DNA of 64,000 bases. Origin: Marvania coccoides. Lineage: Eukaryota > Chlorophyta > Trebouxiophyceae > Chlorellales > Chlorellaceae. Shown here one piece after another: positions 1 through 11,375 of this stretch. Both the position numbers and the translations under genes were made by a program. The notes below the pieces were generated by a model, which saw only the letters and a list, made by a program, of their open reading frames with translations, was not told the origin of the DNA and ran no database searches. Position 1 is the stretch's first letter. Each line of letters starts with the position of its first letter. The stretch spans positions 1,860,001 to 1,924,000 of the forward strand of contig OY978099.1 of NCBI GenBank assembly GCA_963854735.1. Direction: 5' to 3'.

Positions 1-383
1 GTCTTCTCGATCGTGATTAAATTTAATTCAGAAACAGCAGAGAGAATCATGCGAACTTCGCTCGAAACGTCATCCGAATTTTGCTCGAATTTTGGACTCT
101 TGTTTTTCGGCAAAAAACACTTTCCGTTGGCTCCCCCATTCATTATTAATAAATGTAATATAATTCAAGTTCAGGCACCCGTTGGATCTTGCCCAGAGGA
201 GAGGACATCCTGTGTGAAAATATATTCCGTGAAAAATCCAAGTCCTGTTCCCGCCTCATTTGAAGACCTGAGCCTCTGTTTATAATTTTTTTGCATCCGG
301 CTGGATGCGTTCGTGAAGCGGCATTGCTTCGCTGCATGCTGCCTTGTTTCTCACTGTGCAACCAACCTTGCCAACCACCACCG
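1..383. other. Left edge, no gene recognised
   Basis: No reading frame here resembles a known protein. The stretch is AT-rich on the left and becomes GC-rich towards the SLX1 start at 384. It probably holds the 5' flank and leader of SLX1. An in-frame ATG at 291 could extend SLX1 by 31 residues, but the added sequence does not look like the family's N-terminus. Confidence 0.4.
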
Positions 384-1903
384 ATGAGTGAGGGACGTGC
401 GCTGGGCTTCATAGGGTGCTACCTGCTGCAGTCCCTGCACGAAAAGGCAAAGGGAAGGTCCTACATCGGGTGAGCGAGCAAAACGTGTTCACCTTTTTTT
501 TTTGCGCAGTAAACAAAACACGAAACACGTCTCTCATTTTGCTTTCCCGCTCTCAGGTTCACCGTTAACCCACGCCGCCGCATCCGCCAGCACAATGGAG
601 AGATCACCAACGGGGCGGTCAGAACCAAAAAGTGAGGGGAAAGGGGCATCCATTTTTGGGTACCGACACTCCCCCTCCGTTTGCATTCATTATTAATTTT
701 ACTAAATTGTGCAGGTGGCGCCCCTGGGAGATGGTGCTGGTGGTGCACGGCTTTGCCACCCAGACCGCCGCCCTTCAGTTCGAGTGGGCGTGGCAGCACC
801 CAGAGCGTTCCCTGGACATGCGAGAGGCGGCGGCCAAGGTGGGGCGCAAGGCGAGGTACGGCGTCAAGGGCAAGGTGCTGATGCTGATGGAGATGCTGAA
901 CACCAGCCCTTGGAAGTACTACCCCCTGAAAGTGCAGTTTCTGAGCGGCGAGGGGGCGCGGCTGAGGGCCGGGGCCCCGCCGCTGCCTGCCCACATGGAC
1001 CTCAGGGTGGGCCCGCTGGAGGACCTGCCGGAAGAGTACAGCGACACTATGGGAGGATCAGGCAGCGGTGGAGACGACGTGTCTTTTGCGGGGGCGGGAG
1101 AGAGCTCAATGCTGGTTGGGGGGCTGGAAGACGCAGAAGAGCTGTCCCTGTCGCAGCGCCCCAAGAGCGGCAGGTCCACTTCATGCATCGTATGCGGCAG
1201 CGCCGCCACCCGCACCTGGGCTGTGTGCGCGCAGTGCAGCGTGCGCAGCCACCTTGGGTGCCTGGCCGAGCGCTTTTTGGAGGACTTGGGGGAGTCGGCG
1301 GAAAGCAGCAGCAGCATGCCCACTGCAGGGCGGTGCCCCTGCTGCGGCGAGGCCACCACGTGGGGCAAGGTGCTGGAGACCTCGCAGCACGCCGGCTGGG
1401 CAAAGCACAAGAAGACGGTGGCAACAAAGGCGCAGCAGCAGCAGCAGGAGGAGGGGGCCAGCAAGAAGTCAAAAGGGGCGGGTGCAGCAGAAGGGAGACG
1501 GCGCGCAGCAGCAGCTGCGCCGGAAGGCAGCGCCAGCCAGGTGGGGCTATCAGAAGCAAAAGTCTCGGAGGAGGAGGAGGAGGGCGAAGAGGACTGCGCA
1601 TTCTCCCCTCCGGCCTGGCTGGACGAGCGGCCTCCCTCAATGTCAGACGCAAGCGAGCCGTGCGAGGCTTTGCCATGGGAGGACTTTTGCAGCACTTCGC
1701 CCCACGGCAGCGAGCGCGGGTCTCAGCAGCAAGAAGAAGAAGAAGTAAAGCTGGGGGACAGTGAGGGCGGCGGTTGTGCCAGCAGCAGCAGCATCGAGGT
1801 GGTGGACCTGGTCAGCCCACCAACTGCAGCAGCGCAGCGCAGGCAGCGCTCAAAACCCCGACATGTAGAAGTCATCGAGCTGCTATCTGACGACAATGAG
1901 TAG
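384..1903 (+). CDS. SLX1: SLX1, structure-specific endonuclease subunit (GIY-YIG plus RING)
   Basis: Three exons: 384-469, 557-631 and 715-1903, giving 449 residues. SLX1 is the catalytic half of the SLX1-SLX4 nuclease, which cuts branched DNA such as Holliday junctions in the nucleus. The GIY-YIG fold is spread over the exons: GCYLL and SYIG in exon 1, FTVNPRRRIRQHNGE with the conserved Arg/His in exon 2, and FEWAWQHP with the metal-binding Glu in exon 3. A Cys-rich RING/PHD-like module (CIVCG, CAQCSVRSHLGC, CPCCG) follows at about residues 210-275. The C-terminal third is low complexity (poly-Q, poly-E, poly-A). It ends with two hydrophobic-acidic motifs, IEVVDL and VEVIELLSDD, that look like SUMO-interacting motifs. 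The splice sites restore one continuous frame. The long antisense frames over exon 3 are GC-bias shadows. Confidence 0.93.
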
Positions 1904-1963
1904 CACGCTGGCAACATTTCAGCTTTAGGATTTAGGGTTGTAGGCCATATAAGCTAGATTCAC

Positions 1964-2053
1964 GGTTCAGGCTACTACCCCCCCCCCCCCCCCCCTTCTC
2001 CCCCCCCCCTTCAACTGGGCGCAAAACCAGGTTTCGTTTGGCGAAACCGTCCA
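1964..2053. repeat. Poly-C tract and dispersed repeat copy in the SLX1/malic enzyme gap
   Basis: The gap between the convergent SLX1 and malic enzyme genes (1904-2329) holds no gene. It carries an 18-base C run at 1978-1995 and a second shorter C run. These lie inside an element reading GGTTCAGG, C-rich core, then GCAAAACCAGGTTT. A shorter relative with the same order lies at 41261-41320 (GGTTCAGG, C run, CACAAAACCAGGTTTT). The family is not one I recognise. Confidence 0.5.
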
Positions 2054-2329
2054 CAGTGCTTTGTTTCAAAAAAAAAAGTTGCACATAACGTGAATGCATG
2101 AAAAAGGGAGGCATATATGCAAAACATGAAAAGAACTGTTAAAAACTGAGTAAATAAGAACTCAGGGGGAGTGCCCCTGGGAGGTCCAGCTGCGGCAGGC
2201 CAGATCTGGGAAATCCCAAATAAGTATGTTAAAACCATTAACGGGAGAGGCTGAAAACTCAGCTTCAAAATACGTACTAGCTGATTTATATCATCGGTTC
2301 GTGTGTTCATTTTAAACAATATCTCTCAT

Positions 2330-4653
2330 TCAGTGCCCTGGCAACGGTGGCACCAGCGACCTGTATTCGGGCCAGTACATTCTTTCCTTGACGTACCACC
2401 GCAGAGCCTCCTCGCTTTTGCCCAGCGCATGCACGAGGGGAAGGTTTGCGAGGTGTCCCTCGTCTGCGGCGGCCTTGATCACCTCGCACGCCACTTTCAG
2501 CGAAATGTCCCTGATTTTTTCCATCGAGGGAAACACGAGTCCAGCGTCGAGCTCTTCCTGCGTGATCAGCCCGGGCAGCGCCTCTGCTGCCGCCATCAGC
2601 ATGTAGTCGCTCACAACGTTGCCCTGCGCCAGATGGGCGCCAAACGCCAGCCCGGGGAAGACATACATGTTGTTGGCCTGCGATGCTGCGCACACCCTGC
2701 CGCCAACTTCAACTTCAGGCTGGGGGCTGCCAGAGGCAAAAATTGCGCGGCCTCCTGTGGCTGCCTGCGCCTCTTCGTTCGTGCACTCCATCTTTGACGT
2801 GGGGTTGCTCATGGGGAAGATGATGGGGCGCTCGTTGATGTCGCCCATAAGCTTCAACACGTCGTGGGTGAACAGCCGCCCTGCGCCAGCCAAGCCAATA
2901 AGTATGGTGGGTTGCACACGGCGCACCACGTCGACCAGCTTCTCCCCCTCCACGCTGCCGGGGTCTTGGCGTGCAAACGGCTTCACGTGGGGAGCTAAGT
3001 TGTCTCGGGCAGCAGTGATGAGGCCTTGCGCGTCCACGATGTGGAACCGCCCTGCTGCCTGCTCGCTTGACAGCCCGTACTTCACCATCGCCTGCGCCAG
3101 CATGCGAACGACGCCCATGCCAGCACTGCCCGCACCCAGAACCACAATCTTTTGATCGACCAGCGCGCTGAGGGGGCGCCCCATCACCGACATTGCGCCA
3201 AAAAGCCCAGCCACAGCGGTGGCTGCCGTGCCCTGGATGTCGTCGTTGAACACGCAGTGGGAGTGCCGATAGCGCTGCAGCAGCGGCTCAGCGTGATCGA
3301 TGCTGAAGTCTTCAAACTGCAGCACCGCGTTTGGCCATCGACTCATCACCGCCGACACAAATTCATCGACCAGAGAGTAGTATTCGTCCCCCGTCAGCCG
3401 CGGCTGGCGCAGGCCCAGGTACCAAGGGTCGTTGCGCAGCAATTCCGTGTTGGTACCAACGTCAATCACGCAGGGCAACACGTTCCCAGGCTGAAATCCG
3501 GCTGCAGCAACATAAAGGTCCAGCTTGCCGATGCTGATGCCTAGACCGCACGCTCCCAAATCCCCCAGACCCAGAATTCTGGACCCATCTGACACGACAA
3601 TGGCGTCCACCTTCTCAGCTGGCCAGTTGTAGACCATGGTGGCCATTTCTCCGCGGTCTGCAGCGCTGAAGAACATGCCGCGAGGGCGGCGGTAGAATCT
3701 GTGAAAGTTCAAACAGACGTGCGCAACGGTGGGGGTGTATATTATTGGCGACATCTCTACGAAGTTATCAACAAGGAGGCGGTAAAAAAGCGTTTCATTG
3801 CGGTCCTGGAGCTCCTGCAGCACCGACCACTTGCGTAGGCTCTCGTGGGTGATGCTGCCCTCGCTCTGTTCATCATCAGTCAGCCTAAAAATTCGAGATT
3901 AAAGAAATAAAACTTAGGTGTGGACAAGGAGTGTTAATTAGAACGTTTACACTTTTGTTTCCCTCGCAAAAAGGCTGCATTTCTTGAAATAAAGAGCAGA
4001 AAGTGTCACATGAAAGTTGCGCTACTCACCAGTCTTGGCCGTACTTGTAACGGTCCAGAGAGCGCAGTAATTGCTGCTCCAAGTTTAAAACGCGGGGAGG
4101 CAGCAGCCCACGCAACCCCAGTCTTTCCCTCTCCACCAGCGGATGCGCTGTTCCCTTGTTTGTGACTGAATTAAAAAAATAAAGAAGGTGCACACAAATT
4201 ATTGGGGGTTCAGGAGGAAAGACGTGAAGGGAAACAAATTTGGGGCTTCGAGAACGGCCAACAGCAGTATGATATACAATCAACACCCACCAGGGTCGTG
4301 GAGCACCCCCAGGCCGTGCGTCCGTGCAACAGCGGTATCCGCCCAGTCCTTGGCATGGTACTCAAACGAGGGGAGGCTGGAAAGACCGACACGGCTTAGA
4401 CCGAGTTGCCATCTGTATGGGCAATGAAAGAAATGAAGGGGAGGAGCCAGGTGAAGATTTGCTATTGTTTTGGAGGCGAAGGCAGTAGGGTGTTCTGGCA
4501 ATGGCATAGGCTGCAAAAGAGAGAGAGGAGAGAGAATGCGGGTGCCGACGGTGAAATAGCAAAGAAACATTATTTGCCCTCCACAATGCGAGGTGCTGCT
4601 CACCTCCAGGCGACGGTCGCTAGACTGGCCGTCTTCTTTACAGATCCAAGCAT
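2330..4653 (-). CDS. NAD(P)-dependent malic enzyme, probably mitochondrial
   Basis: Four exons on the minus strand: 4653-4604, 4412-4291, 4165-4030 and 3884-2330, giving 620 residues. The enzyme oxidatively decarboxylates malate to pyruvate with reduction of NAD(P). Visible family motifs are [26 protein letters not shown] [36 protein letters not shown], the dinucleotide site [11 protein letters not shown], the metal site FNDDIQGTA, the second Rossmann motif [11 protein letters not shown] and [12 protein letters not shown]. Exon 1 encodes a basic, hydroxylated leader ([17 protein letters not shown]) typical of a mitochondrial presequence. All three introns keep the frame and carry GT-AG ends. 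The gene diverges from the RWP-RK gene across a 383-bp gap. Cofactor preference cannot be read from the sequence. Confidence 0.95.
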
Positions 4654-5036
4654 GTTTAGTACACGGAAACACGCGGGTATAGATTAATCGATTAATATAC
4701 TTGTTGGGAATGTGTATGCATGGGGTTTTTACGATTGCAACTAACTAACTCTGATATAACGAGTGCCATCAATGCAGTTTGCATTGTTAGATCCCAAACC
4801 CCCGGGCACGTGCACGGCATTAATTAGGGTGGAATTTTTCCGAACTTTTCTTCAATTATTGAATAAAACAGAATGTATTGCAATGGATGAAAATACTCTT
4901 GGTCAGCCGTGTTGACCGGCTGTTTCTAAAAGCATATGCGCATGATCAGATCGTGCTGCGCATTAAGGGAAGGAGAAGTACCGAAATTATCAACACTTCC
5001 CCCGATCAGAGGAGACCTCATTTTTTGGGTGCAAAG
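4654..5036. promoter_or_regulatory. Shared upstream region of malic enzyme and RWP-RK genes
   Basis: This 383-bp AT-rich gap separates two divergently transcribed genes, so it must contain both promoters unless they lie further inside. I see no recognisable operator or conserved box. No coding frame here resembles a protein. Confidence 0.35.
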
Positions 5037-5975
5037 ATGGGTCCAGAGGGCCAATATTACGACGATAGATACGCCCGGAGTGTGCCGCCCGCCTATCCGA
5101 GCCGCATGAAAAAAACAAAAATGGTGCGTTGCATTTCAAGGCATTGCCTGCGTTTTCGCCAGCTGCGCCGGATGTTTGTTCGTTTAAACGGTTCATCAAC
5201 ATCATATCCAACTGTATGCAGGGCCGCTTCATCAACGACATCACGCTGGCTGAGGTGCAACAATATTTTCACGTCCCGGCCAATGTTGCCTGCAAGCAGC
5301 TGGGCCTGGGACTCACGAGCTTCAAGCGGTGCTGTCGGCGGCTCGGCATCCCTGAGTGGCCCTACCGCAAAGACAGCTCCGCCCACCCCACAGTAGCAGC
5401 TACCCTGAACACAACAGCTGGCCTAGGCAGTGCTCTTCCCCCCATGCAGGACGCTCACCAGCAGTATCTTCAGTTGCACGCCCCCGAGCTCGACGTCATG
5501 TTGGCGATGGCTGGCATCCACTCCAGTGACGGCGGCGGTGGATTCGGACCCAGATTGGGAGGCAGCCCTGCCGCAGTGGGCAGCGCAGGGTACCACGACG
5601 GCTGCACAGTGACCGAGGACTCCCAGGAGAATGACACGCAGAACCACGACGTAGACACCACCTCTGTTGCGCCCCACGCTGAGAGCGACGGCACACCGCA
5701 GCCCTGCAGCAGCAGCAGTGTGATGGCCATGCTGCAGCAGGTGGAGCAGTTTAGCGCAGCGTGAGTGGATGATGCATGGCGTGCTTACATTGCACCGCGT
5801 TTTAAACGATTCAAGTGGATGTTTGTTAATCTACAGGATGAATGATGCGCTGGGATTTTCAATCATCAACAATGAGGCGGTGGAGTGGATCAAGAAGATG
5901 ATAGCGGGAGAGGAGATCGGCGTGAACAGCAAAAGAATGCAGGGGGGTGGGGATGGCAGCCACGAAGATGAATGA
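5037..5975 (+). CDS. RWP-RK domain transcription factor
   Basis: Three exons: 5037-5123, 5222-5760 and 5837-5975, giving 254 residues. RWP-RK proteins are DNA-binding factors of green plants and algae that control nitrogen responses or gametogenesis. The domain covers about residues 30-80: DITLAEVQQYFHVPANVACK, LGLGLTSFKRCCRRLG, then IPEWPYRKDS, the local version of the RWP(Y/H)RK signature. It is preceded only by a short N-terminus, so the protein is RKD/MID-like in size and lacks the PB1 domain of NIN-like proteins. The middle is Ser/His/Gly-rich and the last exon is an amphipathic acidic tail. Both introns are GT-AG (98 and 76 bp) and join in frame. The target genes are unknown. Confidence 0.9.
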
Positions 5976-6395
5976 CCAACAAACAATCCCCCCCTCATAT
6001 GCCATATATGTTTCAAACCACATTTTTTTCGTTGCAATGTGCTATACTTTTTTCTTTTTTTTTCGCTTTGGTCCTGAAAGAGGACAGTGTGATAATAAAT
6101 TAGTAGTAGAACTTTAATACTTTCTTGCTTTCGTTGCTCTGCTGCATCATGCCAATTTATGAAAACGACAGCAAACAGTTCTTTGGCAGAGAGTTGCATG
6201 CAGACGTGTCCTTTATTGATGAAAGCTTGCATTAAACCAACACTGTGCTGCTGCAAATTTCCACGTCCCAGGCTCCCCCGTCGTCCAGCATGGACAGGAC
6301 ACCATCAGGAGATAAGAAAAAAAAAGAACGAGAAGATGCAGGCTGCGAGATATTTATACTTTGCGCTGCTTTTCATTAACAACATTGAAAAAGAA
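5976..6395. other. Intergenic, nothing recognised
   Basis: This is the 3' flank of the RWP-RK gene and the 5' flank of the PsbP-domain gene. It contains AT-rich runs. An in-frame ATG at 6336 could extend the PsbP-domain protein by 20 residues. No other coding or RNA signal was seen. Confidence 0.35.
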
Positions 6396-7357
6396 ATGGT
6401 CGGAACGGTTGTGGGAGCATCGCACAGCCTGCGCCTGGCGCCGCGCGGCGCTTCAAACTACGCATCATTTCGATCACACACAATTTGCGCGGCGGACGCG
6501 AAGCCTGTTGTGCCCCAATCGGTGCATATTGATCGCAGAGAAGCGATGCTGAGCGCGATGGCGCTGGGGGCGTCCTTGGCGCTGTTTCCCCGCCCCACCT
6601 TGGCGGCCGGTAAGGAGCTCTCTGGTATTTCCTTCTTCGCAAACCGTTTGCCAACAATTTATTGCTGCTTCTCAATCACTCCGCAGAGGCTTCTCCTGTC
6701 ACAGCCACGACTGCAACCACCACCGACCGCCACATGTCCGACCCCATCCTTGCCTACGAGTTTGACTTCCCCGTGATGGACGCCAACGGCAAGGCCATCC
6801 CAATGGTGTTCTCGCGCAAACCCGAAAGGTACTCATCTGCAGCCCCGCTCACAGCTGATGCCCGCCAGCGCATCGTCTGCGAGCTTGCCGACTTCATTGA
6901 TGCTGTGACGGTTTCGGTGTCGGTGGGCCCACCCGCAGGCAGCCTACGCACCACCCCCGCATCAGAATGGACCGCTCGCCAGGTGGCTGAGCAGGTGCTC
7001 GCAGACAGGTCCACCGCGCGCGTCACCTCAGGGCAGCGCGTGAGCTTGAACTCGGTGGAGGACGCCACCAAGGTGGAGCGCGACGGTGTGGCCTACTTCA
7101 TCTACGAACACGTCAGCCAAGGGTCGCCCACCATGCAGAGCACGACGCGCGAGACGTACCGGCACTCGCTGGCGGTGACCGCGATGCGCCCTGGGTTGGA
7201 CGGCAGTCCATTTCTGTACACCCTCAACATGGCGTGCCCGCAGCAAGGGTGGGCGGCGCTGGAGGAGGGGTTTAGGAGGGGGGTGACGTCTTTCACGCTG
7301 TCCCAGCCTGGTTCTGACTACGTGGCACCTGACCAAGACTCGTGGCGATTCTTTTAA
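6396..7357 (+). CDS. PsbP-domain protein, thylakoid lumen
   Basis: Two exons: 6396-6609 and 6687-7357, giving 294 residues. The PsbP superfamily includes the photosystem II oxygen-evolving subunit and PPD/PPL assembly or accessory proteins of the lumen. The N-terminus is a bipartite plastid signal: a basic Ser/Arg-rich transit region, then a twin-arginine lumenal signal (DRREAMLSAMALGASLAL) ending at about PTLAA. The mature part shows a PsbP-like beta layout, with YEFDFPVMDANGKAIPMVFSRKPERY early, DAVTVSVSV in the middle and DSWRFF at the C-terminus. The sequence is far from canonical PsbP, so a PPD-type accessory protein is more likely than PsbP itself. The start at 6396 gives a normal transit peptide; 6336 is an alternative. 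Confidence 0.82.
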
Positions 7358-7612
7358 AAGAAGCACGACTTTCTTCATTTTTCATTTTTGCCTTCCAAAA
7401 CGAAACCAATGTTCATAACACACTGTGTAATTGTAACAAGCAAATCGACGGACTGGGCCGACCGACACGAGCAATAATACGTTTTGCTGCTGCAAGAAAG
7501 AAACGCTGTTCACAAGAATTCACAAATACAAGGAGGAGGGTAGCAGCAGCAGTATTCCCTCCAAATTCAGAGATTATAAATTTCTTCTCCTCCCCTCTGG
7601 GGATAGTGTTTC

Positions 7613-8503
7613 TCAGGCCTCGGAGGAAGGGGTGCCAAACAGCACTGCACGCAGCTCTGGCAGGCTTGAGCCATAGGCAATGCCCAGGCGGTCGTCCAGC
7701 GTGTTGGAGCACACGATGCGGCCGTCGTATGTGGTGACCACCACCCCTCCCGCGCAGGTGTCGAACTCCTCCGAGATTGTGCCCTTGGTGGGCGGAGGGG
7801 ACAGCGTCACCGCATCGTCAACCTCAATCACCACAGAAGCCACAGGAACGCCGGTGCGCGTGGCAAACTCAGCAGCCACCTCGGACAGCAGTCCGGTCAC
7901 CACTTGCTTGTCCACCGCGCGGCACCGCACCTTGGCCTTTGGCTCCCCCAGCCTGGCCAGCGCCTGCAGCATGAGGCCGCGAACCAGCTTGCGGTACGCG
8001 GGGGCGTCGTTGCACAGGGCGGCGAGGCGGGCCTGGGAGTCGCGGCGGATGGCCCGTACGGCGTCGTCCTGCGCCTGCAGGATCTTGAGCCTTGACTCGT
8101 TGAGCTGCTTGGAGTACTCGACCTTCTTCTTCACCTCAGTGGCGCCCTCGCGGCGCTCGTACTCGCGCCGAACCTTGGCCTTCTCGGCCTCGAGGAGCTG
8201 TAGTTTTGTGATGTTAAACTGCACAACCAGAAGGAAGTGGGGAGGGTTGGATGAAAAGTAAATTGGCAACGCCGCCAAAAAATAAACTAGTTACTTGCCT
8301 CTTCCTCTGCTGCCACCATGATCTCGCTGGCCTTCTCCTCTGCCTCCTGCTTGATGAACCTGCAATGCAGAGAGATGGTGTGTCAGCACAGAGGTCAATT
8401 TCACTTCCCAGACACAGATTAAAAAAAAAAGTCCCCGTTTTCTCAGTTGCGGCACGCACCTGACCATCTGCTGGATGGTTTTCGTGACTTCTGTATCATT
8501 CAT
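7613..8503 (-). CDS. VHA-E: V-type proton ATPase subunit E
   Basis: Three exons on the minus strand: 8503-8460, 8359-8299 and 8218-7613, giving 236 residues, normal for the family. Subunit E forms the peripheral stalk of the vacuolar/endomembrane proton pump and links the V1 head to the membrane sector. Diagnostic sequence includes MNDTEVTKTIQQMVRFIKQE, an EEKASEIMVAAEEEFNI helix, KLQLLEAEKAKVRREYERRE, SRLKILQAQDD, and the C-terminal GGVVVTTYDGRIVCSNTLDD. Intron 2 begins with GC rather than GT (GAG|GCAAGT). The nearby GT would break the family-conserved AEEEFNI junction, so this is a true GC-AG intron. The gene is divergent from trpE, and its 3' end converges on the PsbP-domain gene. Confidence 0.95.
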
Positions 8504-8815
8504 ATTGACGGATCTTGCGGTGCAACCAAGAAAGGGCTTTGGCACTGAAGAAAAATTGAACTATTTATACGAAACCCAACTGCAGCGCCAGGGGGTCGTT
8601 GATGTTGATCGTCGAATACCAATTTTTAATAATTAATTGCCCAAGGGTATCAGCAGGTCGCCCTGCCAAGAGGGTTTGGGTCCTTTCTTTTGTTGATAAA
8701 GATAAAAAGACGAAACAAAACTGCATTGCGAGTGCCACAATGCCATTTATACTCAATTGGATGAATCTATAGCTGAGGGTGAACGCGCGTGTTGCCGCCA
8801 TCGAGCCTGGTTTAG
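8504..8815. promoter_or_regulatory. Shared upstream region of V-ATPase E and trpE
   Basis: This 312-bp AT-rich gap lies between divergent genes. No conserved element is recognisable to me. Confidence 0.3.
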
Positions 8816-10879
8816 ATGCGAAACCAGAGCGTGCCGCATGCCCAGCTGGGCTTGTCTGTTTCAAAAGCCCCACAATGTTTTCCCAAATGCGTGAAGTCGC
8901 CGAGGAGGCCAGGGCAGCCCGCGCTGCCCGGCAGACCATCTCCAAGTAATCAATTCCAATCGTACGCTCGCACAGCAGCAGCAGCGCAGGAGAATGCCAC
9001 ATACACCACATCTGATGGTGGGTGCAGAGCACATGCCTTTGCCCGCGCAGTGAACACTGCGTGTTTTTTCCAAGTGAAAATCATAGTCTCCCCGCCACTG
9101 CGTCATAAGGCTTATTAAATTTCATTCTTTCCCTGCTTGAAGGTGCCGCTGGTGAGGTATTTGAGGGCCACTTTGACGCCTCTTTGGGCGAATTTGAAGA
9201 GTTCAAGGCTGCCGCTGCCCAGGGCACCCTGATCCCTCTCTACCGCCGCCTCATGGCCGACCAGCTCACCCCCGTGCTGGCCTACCGCTGCCTGGTCAAA
9301 GAGGACGACAGGGACGCGCCGTCCTTCTTGTTCGAGTCTGTGGTGGCAGGCGCGCAGCAGGGTCGTTACTCCTTTGTTGGCGCCCACCCCGCCGTGGAGG
9401 TTGTTGCCCACGGCCACCGCGTGGACATCATGGACCACCGCCACGGCAGCAGGCAAAGCATGACGGGGGTGGAGGACCCGTTGCGCATCCCCATCGACCT
9501 GTCCCAGGGTTGGGTGCCTGTGCCTGCTGACGGCCTCCCCCGCGTGTTCACTGGTGGGTGGGTGGGGTACTGCGGGTACGATACAGTCAGGTACGTCTAC
9601 GGAGGGAAACTACCATTTAAATCGGCCCCAGTGGATGACCGTGGGCTACCCGACATGCACCTGGCGCTGTACACTGAGTCGGTGCTCTTTGACCACGCTA
9701 CGAAGCTGGCGTACATCGTAACCTGGGTTAACACCGCAGACCACGCCACGCTGGAGGAAGCATACATGGAGGGGGTGCGGCGCATGGACGGCGTGGCTGC
9801 CAAGCTGTCTGCGGAGGTGTACCCCCACCTCAGCCTGGGCTCGGTGTCTCTCTCGCTGTCGTCGCGACCAACGCCGCCCCGCGACTCAAACATGACCAAG
9901 CAGCAGTTCATGGACGCAATAACAGACACAAAGGAGCACATCCAGGCCGGGGACGTGTTCCAGCTGGTGCTGTCGCAGCGTTTCGAGCGCCGCACCTTTG
10001 CCGACCCCTTTGAGATCTACCGGTCGCTGCGGGTGGTCAACCCGTCGCCCTACATGGCGTACCTGCAGGCCAGGGGATCCATCGTGGTCGCATCCTCCCC
10101 TGAGATACTGTGCAGAGTGGGGGAGGACGGCACCGTGACCAACCGCCCCCTCGCGGGGACCCGCAGGCGCGGCGCCACCCCAGAAGCCGATGCCGCGCTG
10201 GAGGCGGAACTGCTGGCGGACGAGAAGGAGTGCGCTGAGCACGTGATGCTGGTGGACCTGGGGCGCAACGACGTGGGCAAGGTGAGCTCCCATGGCAGTG
10301 TCGTTGTTGAGAAACTGATGGAGGTTGAGCGCTACTCCCACGTCATGCACATATCGTCAACAGTCACCGGCAAACTGCTGCCAAACCTCAGCTGCTGGGA
10401 CGCGTTGCGGGCGGCACTGCCCGCTGGCACCGTCTCTGGCGCCCCCAAAGTGCGTGCCATGCAGATCATCGACGAGCTGGAGGCGTCAAAGAGAGGGCCG
10501 TACGGGGGAGGCATCGGCCACGTTTCGTTCACAGGTCAGTGATTGGTTGCGTAATATCACTGCTTTCTTAAATGTATGAAAATATATATTACGGGGTTCA
10601 CTTGTCGCAATCCCTATGTTGCTAACAGGCGGGATGGACATGGCGCTGGCGCTGCGCACCATGGTGATTCCAACGGCAGGCAGGGACTCGCTGTACTGCT
10701 ACGACGGCCCCTCGCCACGCAAGGAGTGGACCGTGCACCTCCAGGCTGGCGCCGGCCTCGTTGCTGACTCTGTGCCGGAGAGCGAGTACGAGGAGACAGT
10801 GAACAAGGCGGCGGCGCTGGGGAGGGCCATCGACCTGGCGGAACAAGCATTTGTGGGGAAGAACGAGCGACGAAAATAG
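8816..10879 (+). CDS. trpE: Anthranilate synthase component I, plastid-targeted
   Basis: Three exons: 8816-9017, 9143-10534 and 10629-10879, giving 614 residues. The protein converts chorismate (with ammonia from component II) to anthranilate, the first committed step of tryptophan synthesis, in the plastid. The first roughly 65 residues are a Ser/Arg/Ala-rich transit peptide. [21 protein letters not shown] near the start of the mature domain is the usual Trp feedback region. Catalytic-core motifs include [80 protein letters not shown] and [22 protein letters not shown] across the last intron. Introns are GT-AG and frame-preserving. No glutaminase domain is fused, so component II must be elsewhere. 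Confidence 0.96.
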
Positions 10880-11029
10880 GAAAACTTGCTCTAATTACGT
10901 ACATTTAAACCCAGTATTTAATGAACTGTTGTATATAAAGTTTTGAGAGCGGCCCAGTGGTTCCGCTCTTAGCAATTCTGCCCCGCCCTTACACGTTGAG
11001 AAACGTTGAGTTGGGATACTCCCATAGGG

Positions 11030-11031
<2 letters not shown>

Positions 11032-11067
<36 letters not shown>
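11032..11067. repeat. (TC)18 microsatellite
   Basis: An uninterrupted TC dinucleotide run of 36 bases lies downstream of trpE. Confidence 0.95.
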
Positions 11068-11072
<5 letters not shown>

Positions 11073-11247
11073 ATAGCGTTCGAAGATCACCCTACCGCCG
11101 TCACATCCATATCAAAAGATAATTAACTAACAGGCAAAATCAAACTACTCGATGAAATCGAATCTTCGTCACAGAAGAAAAAACAGAGATTTATTTATTA
11201 TTATATTCTTCTCCCCTTATATCCTTTTTTTTTGGCCACGGCTCCAG

Positions 11248-11363
11248 CTCGTCACCTCCTCTGCAACCTTCTGCATGGCCATCGTCAACAGCCCTGTTTC
11301 CTTCATCATTGTGCGACTGGGAATCGGCTTCTCCCTGGCAACATTCGTTGCGTGCCAGTTCTG
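11248..11363 (+). pseudogene. Orphan NRT2-type nitrate transporter exon
   Basis: The stretch encodes ATFCMAIVNSPVSFIIVRLG followed by GFSLATFVACQFW. This matches the transmembrane 4-5 region of NRT2 high-affinity nitrate transporters, including the family signature GFSLATFVxxQxW. It is framed by plausible splice sites (CTCCAG acceptor, TG|GTGCGT donor). I find no neighbouring exons for the upstream helices or for the downstream NNP signature on either side. Either the rest is deleted or it lies beyond recognisable divergence, so I call it a gene remnant. The reading frame within the fragment is intact. Confidence 0.65.
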
Positions 11364-11375
11364 GTGCGTTAGTTA

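Noticed and set aside
919..1695. 258-codon antisense frame over SLX1
   Set aside because: Ser/Pro/Ala low complexity from complementing poly-Q and poly-E repeats. The sense strand carries the GIY-YIG and RING motifs.
5037..5396. Reading the RWP-RK first exon straight on without an intron
   Set aside because: That frame loses the RWP-RK domain. Splicing 5123 to 5222 restores it exactly.
10943..11030. tRNA-like A box (GCGGCCCAGTGGTTCCG) downstream of trpE
   Set aside because: No matching B box or cloverleaf. It may be a SINE fragment, but evidence is too thin to annotate.
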